A stretch of 64,000 nucleotides of DNA from Streptomyces griseoluteus (GTDB taxonomy: Bacteria; Actinomycetota; Actinomycetes; Streptomycetales; Streptomycetaceae): the NCBI GenBank assembly GCA_000717735.1, contig JOBE01000033.1:1-64000 (forward strand), read 5' to 3'. The notes beneath the pieces were generated by a model. That model was not told the DNA's origin and did no database searches. It saw nothing but the letters and a program-made list of their open reading frames with translations. Positions within the stretch are counted from its first letter, which is position 1. The number at the start of each line of letters is the position of its first letter. Shown here piece by piece: positions 1 to 9,600 of the stretch. Position numbers and translations under genes: made by a program.

Positions 1-979
1 GGGCAGGGCCATGGGGCGGGGATTCCACCGGGGGCCGGCGCAGGGCGTCCTCGCGCCCGGAGCCCTCGTCCTCCGTGCTCTCGTCCCCGGCGGCCCGTGG
101 AGCGGGGACGGCTGCCCTGGCCGCGCGCGGTCCGCCCGGCCCGCCCGGCCGGCCGAGGAGCACCCGGTCGTCGCGGCGCAGGACGGCCTGCTGGATCCGG
201 CGCAGTTCCTCGCCGGGCTCCACGCCCAGCTCGTCGAGGAGTCGCCCGCGCGTCTCCCCGTACACGGCGAGCGCCTCCGCCTGCCGGCCGCTGCCGTACA
301 GCGCGCGCATCCGCAGTGCGGCGAGGGGCTCGTCGTGCGGCCGGGCCAGGGGCACGGCCATGAGCTCGTCCAGGGCGTCCGAGTGGCGCCCGAGCAGGAC
401 GAGGCACTCGACCCGGTCCTGGTGCAGGGCGCGCCGCTGCCGTGAGAGCCGTCGGCGTTCGGAGTCGGCGAGCGGGCCCGGCAGGCCGGTCAGCGGCTCG
501 CCGCGGAACAGGTCGAGTGCCCGGCCGGCGTGTTCGAGCGCGGCGTCGTGGTCTCCGGCGGACTTGGCCCGCCGGGCGAGCAGGGCCGCGTCCGCGAGTT
601 CGTCGAGGTCGGTCCCGGCGGAGCCGGCCACGAAGCGGTAGCCGCCGCGCTCGCCGAGGATCACCGACCGGTCGGGCCCGGCGCCCACTGTGTCGAGCGC
701 CTTGCGCAGCGGGTAGACGTAGCTCGGCAGGACGCGGTGACCGGTGCCCGGGGGTTCGCCACCCCATACGTCGTCCAGGAGTTGCCGGTACGTCACCAGG
801 TCAGGGCCGCGCAGGACGAGGGCGGCGAGGAACGCCTGCCGTCGCACAGGGCCGAGGGACAGGGAAACGCCGTCGCGGCGCGCCCGCATCGGACCGAGCA
901 GATCGATCGTCAGCCGCCCGGCATCCGTATCCGCATCGGTTTCCGCATCCGTATCCGTATCCGCCGGATCCATGCCCAC
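1..979 (-). CDS. SARP/AfsR-type transcriptional regulator with BTAD domain (3' end outside window)
   Basis: The minus-strand frame stays open to base 1, so the C-terminus is missing. After an Asp/Thr-rich N-terminus coded by hexamer repeats, about residues 20-115 form an OmpR-like winged-helix domain (LTIDLLGP, YVYPLRKAL, GERGGYRF). A bacterial transcriptional activation (BTAD) helical domain follows (LDLFRGEPL, LLGRHSDAL, ELGVEPGEELR). This is the SARP architecture, usually a pathway activator in Streptomyces. I chose the GTG at 979 because GGGGA lies 7 nt upstream; an ATG at 973 in the same frame is the alternative. Further domains (NB-ARC, TPR) could lie beyond the window. Regulator class is confident, target unknown. 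Confidence 0.85.
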   Translation of the reverse strand, partial: MGMDPADTDTDAETDADTDAGRLTIDLLGPMRARRDGVSLSLGPVRRQAFLAALVLRGPDLVTYRQLLDDVWGGEPPGTGHRVLPSYVYPLRKALDTVGAGPDRSVILGERGGYRFVAGSAGTDLDELADAALLARRAKSAGDHDAALEHAGRALDLFRGEPLTGLPGPLADSERRRLSRQRRALHQDRVECLVLLGRHSDALDELMAVPLARPHDEPLAALRMRALYGSGRQAEALAVYGETRGRLLDELGVEPGEELRRIQQAVLRRDDRVLLGRPGGPGGPRAARAAVPAPRAAGDESTEDEGSGREDALRRPPVESPPHGPA

Positions 980-1159
980 GTCGAAGTCCCCACGTCTCCC
1001 GCGCGCGCCCCGTGACCGCGCGGTTCTCAACAGCTTGCTTCAGCAGGATTTCATCGGCATCGCAGCACCACGCGACAGAGTCTGCCAAGTCATGCCGGGA
1101 TCCGGCCAACCTCGTCGCCCGCGAGCGAGAACCGTACGAGAAGAAGAGAGGGCTGCCCC

Positions 1160-2032
1160 GTGAGCGAGACCCCGCCCGTGGACCCCCGGCAGGGCTTCGG
1201 CGACCGTCCCACCCAACCGTTCGGACAGGCCGATCCGAGCTGGCGCCCCGCGGCGCAGGGCTCCGGCCATGCCCCGGTCCCGCCGCACGCCCCGCCTCCG
1301 GTGCCGCCGCAGGCGCCGACGGCGCCCTCGGCCTGGGCCCAGCCGGTGCCCGCGGGTCCCGGTGGAGGTCCGCGCGGCGGTTCGCGGGTCTGGCTGATCG
1401 CCGGCGCGGCGGCGCTCGCCGTGGCCGTGACCGTCGGTGTGGTCGTCGCCGTGTCGGGTGGTGACGACAAGGGCACGGCGTCCGGTCCGCCGCCCGCCGG
1501 TGTTCCGGGCGGCGCCGGCAAGGCCGAGGAGCCGACGGAGAAGGCGTTCACCAAGGTGCCCAAGGGGTGCGAGCTGGTCAAGGCGTCCACGATCGAGGCG
1601 ATCGTGCCGGGTGCCGCGTGCACGCCGGGTCTCTTCGACGACAAGGACCTGGCGTCGATGATCACGAGGGGGCCGCGCTGGGAGAGGCCGGGCCATGACG
1701 GTCCGTTCCAGAAGCTGGAGGTGCACCTCTCGGTCATGCCGGGGGCGAAGGGCAACTACGACATGAAGAAGAAGGTCGCCCTCCGGGAGATGGGCTCCCT
1801 GCGCAAGGTGCTGGACTCCAAGCCCGTCAACGGGCTCGGCGAGGAGGCCTTCGTCGTGTACTCCGGGGACTCGCAGGGGGCGCTGAACGACGCCCAGGTG
1901 ATCGTCCGCGAAGGCAACGCCGTGGTCACCTCGGACTACACCTTCAGCCGGAAGGACTCCACCACGACGCAGAAGCAGGCCGAGGACGCCGTCGTCGCCG
2001 TCGCCCGTGACGTCCTCGGTTCGCTGAGCTGA
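1160..2032 (+). CDS. proline-rich membrane-anchored protein of unknown function (DUF3558-like tail)
   Basis: A 290-aa protein. Residues 1-75 are Pro/Gln/Ala-rich and cytoplasmic-looking; one transmembrane helix follows at about 77-98 (WLIAGAAALAVAVTVGVVVAV). The extracytoplasmic domain has two cysteines (KGCELVK, AACTPGL), consistent with a disulfide, and resembles the DUF3558-type domains of actinobacterial surface proteins. The GTG start follows a purine-rich GAAGAAGAGAGGG tract. It ends 14 bp before the first of two kinase genes and probably shares their transcript, so it may be a sensor partner or substrate. Function is not established. Confidence 0.8.
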   Translation: MSETPPVDPRQGFGDRPTQPFGQADPSWRPAAQGSGHAPVPPHAPPPVPPQAPTAPSAWAQPVPAGPGGGPRGGSRVWLIAGAAALAVAVTVGVVVAVSGGDDKGTASGPPPAGVPGGAGKAEEPTEKAFTKVPKGCELVKASTIEAIVPGAACTPGLFDDKDLASMITRGPRWERPGHDGPFQKLEVHLSVMPGAKGNYDMKKKVALREMGSLRKVLDSKPVNGLGEEAFVVYSGDSQGALNDAQVIVREGNAVVTSDYTFSRKDSTTTQKQAEDAVVAVARDVLGSLS

Positions 2033-2046
2033 CCCGCCCCGACGAC

Positions 2047-4350
2047 GTGCGTACACCCTCCTCCGGGGGCGCCGACCCCACGGCCGAGCAGCCTCCGTTC
2101 ACCACGGTCCGGCGGGAGCCGGACGCGGCCACCCGGCCGTTCACCATCGTCCCGCCGCCTTCGCACGGCCAGGTCCCCCGGCAGTCGAGCCCCGCCCGTA
2201 TCGGCCCCTACGAGGTCTTCCAGCTCCTGGGCGAGGGCGGCATGGGCAGGGTCTTCCTCGCCAGGTCTCCGGGATCGCGTCTGGTCGCCCTGAAGGTGAT
2301 CCGGCCCGAGTACGCCGAGACGCCGAACTTCCGTGGGCGTTTCAGGCGCGAGGCCGAAGCCGCCCGCAGCGTGAGCGGGTTCTTCACGCCGCCGGTGCTC
2401 GACGCGGACGCCGACGCCCCCCAGCCCTGGCTGGCCACGGCCTACGTCCCCGCGCCCTCGCTCCACGAGGTCGTACGCGGCTTCGGCGTGCTGCCCGAGC
2501 CCGCCCTTCGCGCCCTCGGCACCGGCCTCGCCGAGGCGCTGCTCGCCATCCACGAGGCGGGCATCGTCCACCGCGACCTCAAGCCGGGCAATGTGCTCGT
2601 GGCCGAGGACGGGCCCCGCGTCATCGACTTCGGCATCAGCAGGGCGGTGGACGCGACCCAGGTGACCCGGACGGGCGCGGTGATGGGGACACCGGGCTTC
2701 ATGGCGCCCGAGCAGATCGTGTCGAGCCGTGAGGCGGGACCGGCGGCCGACGTCTTCTCCCTCGGCTGCGTCCTGGTCTTCGCGGCCACGGGCCAGGGCC
2801 CCTTCGGCGCCGGGGGGACGGCCGAGATCCTCTACCGGGCCGTCCACCATCCTCCCCGACTCGAAGGCGTCCCAACGGCGTTGGGCCCGCTGATCGACGC
2901 CTGCCTGGACAAGGATCCCGCCCTCCGGCCGCCCGCCGCCTCGGTCCTCGCCACGCTGGGGGCCGCCGACCCGGCCGCGCTGCTCACCGAGGGCCTGCGG
3001 CAGGACCTGGCGCGGCGGGCGGCGCACGCCGCCGTCCTGGTGACCGCACCGCCCGTACCCGTGACGCCCCTGGCGCCGGCCCTCGTCCCCGCCGCGGCGA
3101 AGGGGCCGAGCCGGCGTGCCTTCCTGTGGATCGCGGCGGGCGGCACCACCGCCGTGGCGGCGGGGGGCGCCGCCGCGCTGACCGCATGGCGGTCCCGGAC
3201 CGGCGAGGACCCGGCCCGGTCCGGCGGCGGTACGCGCACGGGCGCGGGTACGGGCTCCACGGGTGTGGCCGAGCCCAGGATTCCGGCGGGCCCGAAGCCG
3301 CGCTGGAAGACCCCGGTGAAACCGCTGGACAACGGGCAACTGCGGCTCCTGGGCAACACACTGGTGCGCTGGGACTCGACCGACGCGATCGGCTACGACA
3401 CCGCGACGGGCAAGCAGCGCTGGACGGGTTCGCTCCGTCCGCCCTCCGAGGTCACGAGTGCGCCGAAGTGGCTGGGCGTCCAGGGATCGATGCTGTTCGC
3501 CGAGGGCTGGAGCGGTGAGAACGGCTATCTGTTCGGCGTCGACGCCACGGGCAGGCAGAAGTTCGCGTACGCGGTCACCCGGGCCGGCGCCGACGGCCGC
3601 GTGCCCTACGTGCAGAGCGTCCAGTCCGTCTCCGGTTCGATCGCCGTCCTCGCCGTCAGCGGCGACGACGGCTACGGAATCGTCGCGGTCGACCTCACCT
3701 CGGGCAGGGTCTTGTGGTCGCACCGCAGGATCCGCGGCAGCGACTTCCAGGCACACGCCGACGGACGCCACTGCTTCCTGCAGGACAACGGAACCCTCCG
3801 GGGCCTCGACCTGCGCTCCGGAGCGGAGCGGTGGAGCGTCCCGGACGTCATCGAACCGGGCGCGTACCCGCGTCTGGCCTCCGACGGGACGACGCTGCTC
3901 GTCGTCAGCGTCAAGGTGCAGGCCTTCCGTGCCTCCGACGGCGCGAAGCTGTGGACCGCCGTCAACGAGACGACCAACCTCAGCCCGGCGACCGTCCGTG
4001 GTGGGCGGGCCCACGTCTTCGACGGTCAGGACAGGATGTTCGCCCTGGACATGAAGAGCGGCGAACAGGCGTGGCACACCGCGAGCCCGCTGAACCTGAC
4101 GACCTCCGGCGGTGCGAACTCCCAGGGCCCCACCGTCTCCTCGTCCGTCGTCGCCGCCGCCACGTACGCCACCGGTGACGTCCCTGGCTTCGTCGTCCTG
4201 CGCGCCTCCGACGGCAAGCCGCTCTGGGCGCACCAGCCCTCCGGCGGCGAGGCCGGGGGCAAGACCGCCTGGCTCCTGCAGGCCTCCGGCGACAGCCTCT
4301 TCGCCGCTTCCGAGACCACCCTCTACGCATTCCGGAGCACCACCTCGTGA
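2047..4350 (+). CDS. Hanks-type Ser/Thr protein kinase with extracellular PQQ-like beta-propeller
   Basis: A 767-aa kinase. Kinase motifs are complete: glycine loop GEGGMGRV near residue 62, VALKVI lysine near 83, HRDLKPGN catalytic loop near 175, DFG near 194, GTPGFMAPEQ activation segment. A proline-rich linker leads to a single membrane helix at about 359-381, and the outer part carries repeated blades of the type 'G..LWS' and 'ALD..G...W', i.e. a PQQ-enzyme-like propeller that may sense a ligand outside the cell. Its stop overlaps the GTG of the next, similar kinase by 4 bp, so the two are translationally coupled. Confidence 0.93.
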   Translation: MRTPSSGGADPTAEQPPFTTVRREPDAATRPFTIVPPPSHGQVPRQSSPARIGPYEVFQLLGEGGMGRVFLARSPGSRLVALKVIRPEYAETPNFRGRFRREAEAARSVSGFFTPPVLDADADAPQPWLATAYVPAPSLHEVVRGFGVLPEPALRALGTGLAEALLAIHEAGIVHRDLKPGNVLVAEDGPRVIDFGISRAVDATQVTRTGAVMGTPGFMAPEQIVSSREAGPAADVFSLGCVLVFAATGQGPFGAGGTAEILYRAVHHPPRLEGVPTALGPLIDACLDKDPALRPPAASVLATLGAADPAALLTEGLRQDLARRAAHAAVLVTAPPVPVTPLAPALVPAAAKGPSRRAFLWIAAGGTTAVAAGGAAALTAWRSRTGEDPARSGGGTRTGAGTGSTGVAEPRIPAGPKPRWKTPVKPLDNGQLRLLGNTLVRWDSTDAIGYDTATGKQRWTGSLRPPSEVTSAPKWLGVQGSMLFAEGWSGENGYLFGVDATGRQKFAYAVTRAGADGRVPYVQSVQSVSGSIAVLAVSGDDGYGIVAVDLTSGRVLWSHRRIRGSDFQAHADGRHCFLQDNGTLRGLDLRSGAERWSVPDVIEPGAYPRLASDGTTLLVVSVKVQAFRASDGAKLWTAVNETTNLSPATVRGGRAHVFDGQDRMFALDMKSGEQAWHTASPLNLTTSGGANSQGPTVSSSVVAAATYATGDVPGFVVLRASDGKPLWAHQPSGGEAGGKTAWLLQASGDSLFAASETTLYAFRSTTS

Positions 4351-6566
4351 CCACGCCGCCCGGCCAACCACCGTCCAGTCCACCGCCGTTCGGACCGACA
4401 CCGTCCAGCCCACCGCCGCTCGGGCCGCCACCGTCCAGCCCTCCCCCGCGCGCCGGCTCCACCGGCGCGTACATCGGTCCGTACCGGATCATCCGTGAAC
4501 TCGGGGCGGGCGGCATGGGGCGCGTCCACCTCGCCGCCTCTCGCAGCGGCCGTGCGGTGGCCGTCAAGGTCGTGCGCCCGGAGCTGGCCGCCGACCCGGA
4601 CTTCCGGCGGCGCTTCAGGGCCGAGGTGGACGCCGCCCGCGCGGTCTCCGGTGCCTTCACCGCGCCGGTGGTCGACGCCGATCCCGAGGCACCGCAGCCC
4701 TGGCTGGCCACCGCCTACATCCCCGGTCCTTCGCTGTCCGAAGCCCTGGCCGCCCATGGGCCCATGCCCGAGGCCACGTTGCGCGTGCTCGGCGGCGGCC
4801 TGGCCGAGGCGCTGGCCGCGATCCACCGCGCGGGGCTCGTCCACCGCGACCTGAAACCGTCCAACATCCTGCTCACCCTCGACGGACCCCGGGTGATCGA
4901 CTTCGGCATCAGCCGGGCCGTCGACGGCACCGTCCTCACCGCCGAGGGCCAGGTCGCCGGCTCGCCCGGCTTCATGTCGCCCGAGCAGTCGCAGGGCGCA
5001 CCCCTCACGGGAGCGAGCGACGTGTTCGCGTTCGGCGCCGTGCTCGCCTTCGCCGCCACCGGCATACCGCCGTTCGGCACCGGCGCGGCCCACGCCCTGC
5101 TCTACCGGGTCGCCTACGAGGAACCGCAGCTGCACGGCGTCCCGCAGGGCCTGCTCGGGATCGTCACCGCGTGCCTGGAAAAGGATCCCGCCCGGCGCCC
5201 CACCGTCGGTCACCTGCAGTCCTGGCTCCGGCCGGAGACCACCGCGGGCTGGCTCGGCGCGGTCGAACTCCAGGTGACCGAGGACGAACGCACCCTGCAG
5301 GACGCGGTACGCCCCGCGCTGCTCAGCCGCCGTCGGCTGCTGCTCGGCGGCGGGGTGCTCGCGTTGGCCGCGGCGGGCGGCGGCGCGGCCTGGTTCCTCC
5401 GCCCGGGCGGCCGGGGCGCGGGCGCCCTCCCCGTACTCGACTGGACCCGTGACCTTCCCCGTCCCGGCATGTCCCTCAGCGCGGTGACCCGGAGCACACT
5501 GCTGTGCACCCAGCAGACCTCCGGGGCCGCGTTCGACCGGGCCACGGGCGCGCTGCTGTGGCAGGACTCCGGCGGGCAGAACACCGACGCGCTCACCGAC
5601 GACGAACGCGTCTACACGGTACGTACCGACGGCAAGGTGCACGCCTTCGACGGCAGGACCGGGAAGGAGGTGTGGAGCGCGGCCCCGGACGAGGACGACG
5701 CGCCCCGGCTCGAGCTCGGCGACGGCACGCTGGTCGTCACGACGAGCGGCGGCCGGCTCCAGGCCCTCGACGCGGCGACCGGCAAGCTGCGTTGGACGTC
5801 GTCCGCCGTGAAGAACGCCCTTTCGGTCATCGGCAGCACCCGGGACGGTGCCGTGATCGCCTGGGGCAGTTCCTCGAAGACGGACCCGGCCGCGAGCACC
5901 AGCGGGTACGCCGCCCTCGCCGCGGACTCGGGCGAGGCCCTGTGGGCGAAGGACCTCGTCATGCTCTACCCGCCGGACGAGGGCAAGGTGCTCTACGCCG
6001 TCGACGGCGGTATGAACCTGCTCTCACTCGACCCCGTGGACGGCAGGACGCTGTGGAGCGCGCCCACGAAGCTTCCGCCGACGAACAGCGAGATCCTCCT
6101 CTGGGGCCACTCCCTGAGCCTGCTCGAAGGAACCCTGTTCTGCTACCCGGGCACCGGCGCCAACGGCTCGACGCGCGGCCTGCTCGTCGCCTTCGACCCG
6201 GAGAACGGCAAGACCCTGTGGACCGTACGGACCGCCGCCCGCGGCAACCGCGGCTTCGCACGATCCGGCGCGACCGTCTGCCTCCTGGACGAGAAGGTCC
6301 TGCACGGCATCGACGCCGTGACCGGCGCGGAACGCTGGACGGCCGGCTCCGGTCTCGGCGACCTGGAACTCCTGGGCGCCCTGGGCGGCTTCTTCCTCGT
6401 CGCGGCCGAGAAGGGTCTGTACGCGTTCCGTGCCGGGACCGGCGAACAGGTCTGGCATCACGCGGCCGACGGCGGCTCCGGCTCCTGGTCGACCCACCTC
6501 GCCGGCGATCACCTCTACGCCACGTGGTCGGGCAGGCTGCTCCGCTTCTCGGTGCGGAAGAGCTGA
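4347..6566 (+). CDS. second Ser/Thr protein kinase with PQQ-like beta-propeller
   Basis: A 739-aa paralogue of the preceding gene. The kinase domain is complete (GAGGMGRV, VAVKVV, HRDLKPSN, DFGIS, GSPGFMSPEQ), followed by a membrane helix near residues 331-350 (LLLGGGVLALAAAGGGAAW) and a propeller outer domain with repeated TG..LW motifs. The N-terminus has an imperfect Pro-Ser repeat (PSSPPP). The GTG start overlaps the upstream stop by 4 bp. Tandem duplication followed by divergence of the sensor portion is the simplest explanation; the ligand is unknown. Confidence 0.93.
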   Translation: MTTPPGQPPSSPPPFGPTPSSPPPLGPPPSSPPPRAGSTGAYIGPYRIIRELGAGGMGRVHLAASRSGRAVAVKVVRPELAADPDFRRRFRAEVDAARAVSGAFTAPVVDADPEAPQPWLATAYIPGPSLSEALAAHGPMPEATLRVLGGGLAEALAAIHRAGLVHRDLKPSNILLTLDGPRVIDFGISRAVDGTVLTAEGQVAGSPGFMSPEQSQGAPLTGASDVFAFGAVLAFAATGIPPFGTGAAHALLYRVAYEEPQLHGVPQGLLGIVTACLEKDPARRPTVGHLQSWLRPETTAGWLGAVELQVTEDERTLQDAVRPALLSRRRLLLGGGVLALAAAGGGAAWFLRPGGRGAGALPVLDWTRDLPRPGMSLSAVTRSTLLCTQQTSGAAFDRATGALLWQDSGGQNTDALTDDERVYTVRTDGKVHAFDGRTGKEVWSAAPDEDDAPRLELGDGTLVVTTSGGRLQALDAATGKLRWTSSAVKNALSVIGSTRDGAVIAWGSSSKTDPAASTSGYAALAADSGEALWAKDLVMLYPPDEGKVLYAVDGGMNLLSLDPVDGRTLWSAPTKLPPTNSEILLWGHSLSLLEGTLFCYPGTGANGSTRGLLVAFDPENGKTLWTVRTAARGNRGFARSGATVCLLDEKVLHGIDAVTGAERWTAGSGLGDLELLGALGGFFLVAAEKGLYAFRAGTGEQVWHHAADGGSGSWSTHLAGDHLYATWSGRLLRFSVRKS

Positions 6567-6617
6567 GGGCCGCGCGGCCTCGCGCCCGCGGAAGGCGCTC
6601 GGCTAACGTGCCGGTGC

Positions 6618-7133
6618 ATGAGCGCTGAACTGGAACGACCGCCCCTCGTCGGGGACGAACGCACCACCCTGCTCGGCTGGCTGGAACTCCAGCGCCGGAT
6701 ACTCCGCTGGAAGTGCGAGGGGCTGAGTGATCAGGACGCGCACCGGGTCGTACTGCCGACCTCGCCCCTGATGACGATGGCCGGGCTCATATCGCACATG
6801 CGGTGGGTCGAACACACCTGGCTGGAGGTGCTGTTCCTCGGCGGGGACAAGACGAAGAACCCGTCCTTCGACAAGGAGCAGGAGAACGCCGACTGGCGGG
6901 TCGAGGGCCGGTCGCTGGCCGAGCTCCTCGCCGCGTACGAGACGCAGTGCGAACGGAGCGACGAGATCGTCGCCGCCGCGAGCCTGGACGACGTCGGACG
7001 TGACACCGAGTTCCGGTCGGGCGGAGCCAGTCTCCGCTGGATGCTGGTCCACCTCGTCGAGGAGACCGGCCGGCACGCGGGGCACGCGGACATCGTCAGG
7101 GAGCTCCTCGACGGCACGAAGGGCTACTCCTGA
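6618..7133 (+). CDS. DinB-family protein (DUF664)
   Basis: A 171-aa protein of the DinB/YfiT four-helix-bundle superfamily. The family's metal-binding histidines fit SHMRWVEHTW (about residues 57-66) and the C-terminal EETGRHAGH (about 148-156). Relatives are mostly uncharacterised, some being mycothiol- or bacillithiol-dependent transferases. It lies 51 bp after the kinase pair and overlaps the 3' end of the convergent ABC transporter gene by 10 bp, which leaves no room for a terminator between them. Biochemical role unknown. Confidence 0.88.
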   Translation: MSAELERPPLVGDERTTLLGWLELQRRILRWKCEGLSDQDAHRVVLPTSPLMTMAGLISHMRWVEHTWLEVLFLGGDKTKNPSFDKEQENADWRVEGRSLAELLAAYETQCERSDEIVAAASLDDVGRDTEFRSGGASLRWMLVHLVEETGRHAGHADIVRELLDGTKGYS

Positions 7134-8986
7134 CGGGGCAGCCGGCCCTGGACCAGGGCTGAGGGCAGGTCGTCCGTACGCTCGGCCCCGGCGGGGGCGC
7201 CGTCGAGGAAACCGCCCGACTGGTGCTGCCACAGCTTGGCGTAGGCGCCTTCCGCGGCGAGCAGCTCGTGGTGGGTGCCCTGTTCGACGATGCGCCCGCT
7301 GTCGAGGACGACGAGCCGGTCCATGGTGGCGACCGTGCTGAGCCGGTGGGCCACGACGAGTGCCGTCCGCCCGTCCATGAGGCGCCAGAGCGCGTCCTGT
7401 ACGAGGATCTCGCTCTCGGAGTCCAGCGCACTGGTCGCCTCGTCGAGCAGCAGGATCGGCGCGTCGCGCAGGATCGCCCGTGCGAGGGCGACCCGCTGGC
7501 GCTGGCCGCCGGACAGCTTCACTCCGCGCTCGCCCACCATCGTGTCGAAGCCCTGGGGAAGCGTCTCGACGAACTCCGTGACGTGCGCCGCCTCGGCCGC
7601 CCGCCGGATGTCGGCGTCGGTGGCGTCCGGCCGGGCGAAGGCGATGTTCTCCCGCAGCGTGCGGTGGAACATCGCCGGGTCCTGCGGCACGTAGGCGATC
7701 AGACCGCGCAGTTCGGCCTGTCGCAGTCGGCTGATGTCCTGTCCGCCGATCGTGATCCGGCCGCCGTCGATGTCCGTCATCCGCAGCAGCAAGCGGGTGA
7801 GGGTGGTCTTGCCGCCGCCGGACCTGCCGACGAATCCCACCTTCGCCCCGCTGGGAACCGCCAGGTCGAGGCCTTCGAAGAGGGGCTTCGCGCCCGCGTG
7901 GGCGAAGGTCACCTTCTCGAAGCGGACGTCCGCGCCCTGGGAGCGGAGCGGCTCCGGCACGGCCGGGTCGCGTACGGTCGGCGGGACGAGGAGCAGTTCG
8001 GTGAACTGCGCGGCCTCGGTCATCGAGCTTTCCAGACGCCGGTAGATCTGGTTGAACTCGAACATGATCCGGGTGGCGTTGGAGTAGTAGGTGAAGGCGA
8101 CCACGACGGCCTCGACTCCGTGCTCCCCCGCCCCGAGCGAGAGGGCGAGCAGCAGTCCGAGCACGTTGGTGAGCACGGACATCGGCGCGACCAGGGTGTC
8201 GATGCGCAGGTTGCCGTAGTCCCAGGACCGCAGCGTGAGGCGGCGCGATTCCGCGACGCGGGCCCGGTGTTCGGCGGCCTCGCGTTCCTCGGCTGCGAAC
8301 GAGCGGACCGTGTCCATGTTCATCAGGCTGTCGGCGACATGGCCCGACACCCGGGCGATCGCCTCCTCCCGCTGCCCGACGAGCACCTGGCGGCGACGGA
8401 TCAGGGGCCCCACGCACAGGGCCGTCACCGCGATCATCACGAGCAGCCCGACGACGAGCAGGGGTTCGTACGTCCAGAGCACCACCGACGCGAACACCAG
8501 CGGGACGAAGTTGCCCATGACCGAGAAGGTGAGCGTGTCGACGAACTCCTCGAACCGGGAGGCGAAGCTCAGGACCCGCTTGGTCAGCGAGCCGGCGAAG
8601 TTGTCCTGGAAGAAGGCGGCGTCCTTGGCGAACAGCTCGTCCATGCCGATCACGTACAGGTGCTCGATGCCGAGGGCGTCGAGACGGTTCAGACAGTGCA
8701 GTCCGACGCGCCACAGCGCCTCGGCGAGGAGCAGCACTCCGGCGAAGCCGAGGACGTAGGGCAGCATCGGGCCGAAGGCGCCGCCCGGGTCACCGGCGAT
8801 GTGCCCGACGAGCTTCGCCACGACCAGCGGCACGATGTAGAAGATTCCGATGTTACCCAGTGCCGGAAGCAGCATCGCCGGCACGGTCAGGTGTTTGAGC
8901 CGGGCCAACTCCCGTGTGTAGAAACGGAGAGCGAGGAGCACGGGACCCCTGCCAGGTGAACGTTTGCGCGATTCAGGCGTTCCCAT
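7124..8986 (-). CDS. ABC transporter, fused permease and ATPase (exporter type)
   Basis: A 620-aa half-transporter. The N-terminal ~310 residues hold six predicted membrane helices; the C-terminal ATPase has Walker A (GRSGGGKTT), signature LSGGQRQR, Walker B (ILLLDEATSALD) and the switch histidine in VVAHRLST. This is the MsbA/multidrug exporter fold and should work as a homodimer. I start at the ATG at 8986 (AGGG five bases upstream); the open frame continues further but upstream residues do not look like this family. An inverted repeat, ACCCTGTC / GACAGGGT (8991-9023), overlaps the leader. Substrate unknown. Confidence 0.92.
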   Translation of the reverse strand: MGTPESRKRSPGRGPVLLALRFYTRELARLKHLTVPAMLLPALGNIGIFYIVPLVVAKLVGHIAGDPGGAFGPMLPYVLGFAGVLLLAEALWRVGLHCLNRLDALGIEHLYVIGMDELFAKDAAFFQDNFAGSLTKRVLSFASRFEEFVDTLTFSVMGNFVPLVFASVVLWTYEPLLVVGLLVMIAVTALCVGPLIRRRQVLVGQREEAIARVSGHVADSLMNMDTVRSFAAEEREAAEHRARVAESRRLTLRSWDYGNLRIDTLVAPMSVLTNVLGLLLALSLGAGEHGVEAVVVAFTYYSNATRIMFEFNQIYRRLESSMTEAAQFTELLLVPPTVRDPAVPEPLRSQGADVRFEKVTFAHAGAKPLFEGLDLAVPSGAKVGFVGRSGGGKTTLTRLLLRMTDIDGGRITIGGQDISRLRQAELRGLIAYVPQDPAMFHRTLRENIAFARPDATDADIRRAAEAAHVTEFVETLPQGFDTMVGERGVKLSGGQRQRVALARAILRDAPILLLDEATSALDSESEILVQDALWRLMDGRTALVVAHRLSTVATMDRLVVLDSGRIVEQGTHHELLAAEGAYAKLWQHQSGGFLDGAPAGAERTDDLPSALVQGRLPRQE

Positions 8987-8990
8987 CCCA

Positions 8991-9023
8991 ACCCTGTCTT
9001 GTCGTATCGAACGGGGACAGGGT
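8991..9023. promoter_or_regulatory. inverted repeat upstream of the ABC exporter gene
   Basis: Arms ACCCTGTC (8991-8998) and GACAGGGT (9016-9023) are exact inverted copies 17 bp apart, immediately before the transporter start. Possible operator or leader hairpin; no regulator gene is adjacent. Confidence 0.3.
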
Positions 9024-9130
9024 CGACAGTGTTCCGCCCGGGCAGACAAGCCGTCCAAGGGTTTTTTCCGGCCTCTCCCCCGCAGCGCTTGTCGAAGGCG
9101 AAGTGCAACTGGGCCGACTCGTCCGTGCAG

Positions 9131-9161
9131 TTGACACATGATCATTCGAGAGGTCGATAAT
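9131..9161 (+). promoter_or_regulatory. vegetative-type promoter for the RHS relic
   Basis: TTGACA at 9131-9136 and GATAAT at 9156-9161, 19 bp apart, resemble a HrdB-type promoter. It lies 59 bp before the ATG at 9220. Confidence 0.5.
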
Positions 9162-9219
9162 TCCGGACGCATCGGCGTGCCCGCGCTCCCCCCGGAGAGA
9201 GCGGGGCCAACGAAAGGGA

Positions 9220-9600
9220 TGGACGTGAAAGTGAGATACGGGAGATTCGTCTCCTGCCTTGCGGTGTCCGCGCCGGCGAGCACATTGCTGCCACAGGCCG
9301 CCTGCGCCGCCGAGGTTTCCGAGGGCAGTGACACCGGAATCCTCGACACCTTCAAGGGCTGGTTCCCGGAGAACGAGGAAGAGCCCGCGCCCGAGGAGCA
9401 CGCCACCGGCGGCACTCCGACGCTGCCGAGCCGGGAGAAGCTCCCGAAGGGCGAGGCCGCGGACACGCGGTGACGCTGGGCCTGGAAGGTGCGGGAAAGC
9501 TCGCACCGGTGGCCAAGGGCGACACGGTCACGTACTGACATGTACAACGGTGCGCTGGCCGACATGGGCCTCGGCACCGACCCGTACACGGGCAACCGAA
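9220..9600 (+). pseudogene. 5' remains of an RHS-repeat / polymorphic-toxin secreted protein
   Basis: The ATG at 9220 follows GAAAGGG and opens a secretion-signal-like N-terminus (basic start, then LAVSAPASTLLPQAACA). The frame stops at 9473. The next recognisable piece, read in another frame from about 9470 (VTLGLEGAGKLAPVAKGDTV), matches the N-terminal region of large Streptomyces RHS proteins. A third piece from about 9540 (YNGALADMGLGTDPYTGNR) is their conserved C-terminal RHS-core end. Roughly the whole repeat body, normally thousands of bases, is missing. The segments lie in order but in different frames, as expected from successive internal deletions. Not expected to make a functional protein. 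Confidence 0.7.

Noticed and set aside
905..975. Hexamer repeats (GATACG/GATGCG) at the SARP start as a regulatory array
   Set aside because: They are in frame and encode the Asp/Thr-rich N-terminus, so a coding low-complexity tract is enough to explain them.
7223..8959. 578-codon plus-strand frame over the ABC exporter
   Set aside because: Antisense shadow: high His/Arg/Glu composition and no family motifs, while the minus strand has complete ABC motifs.
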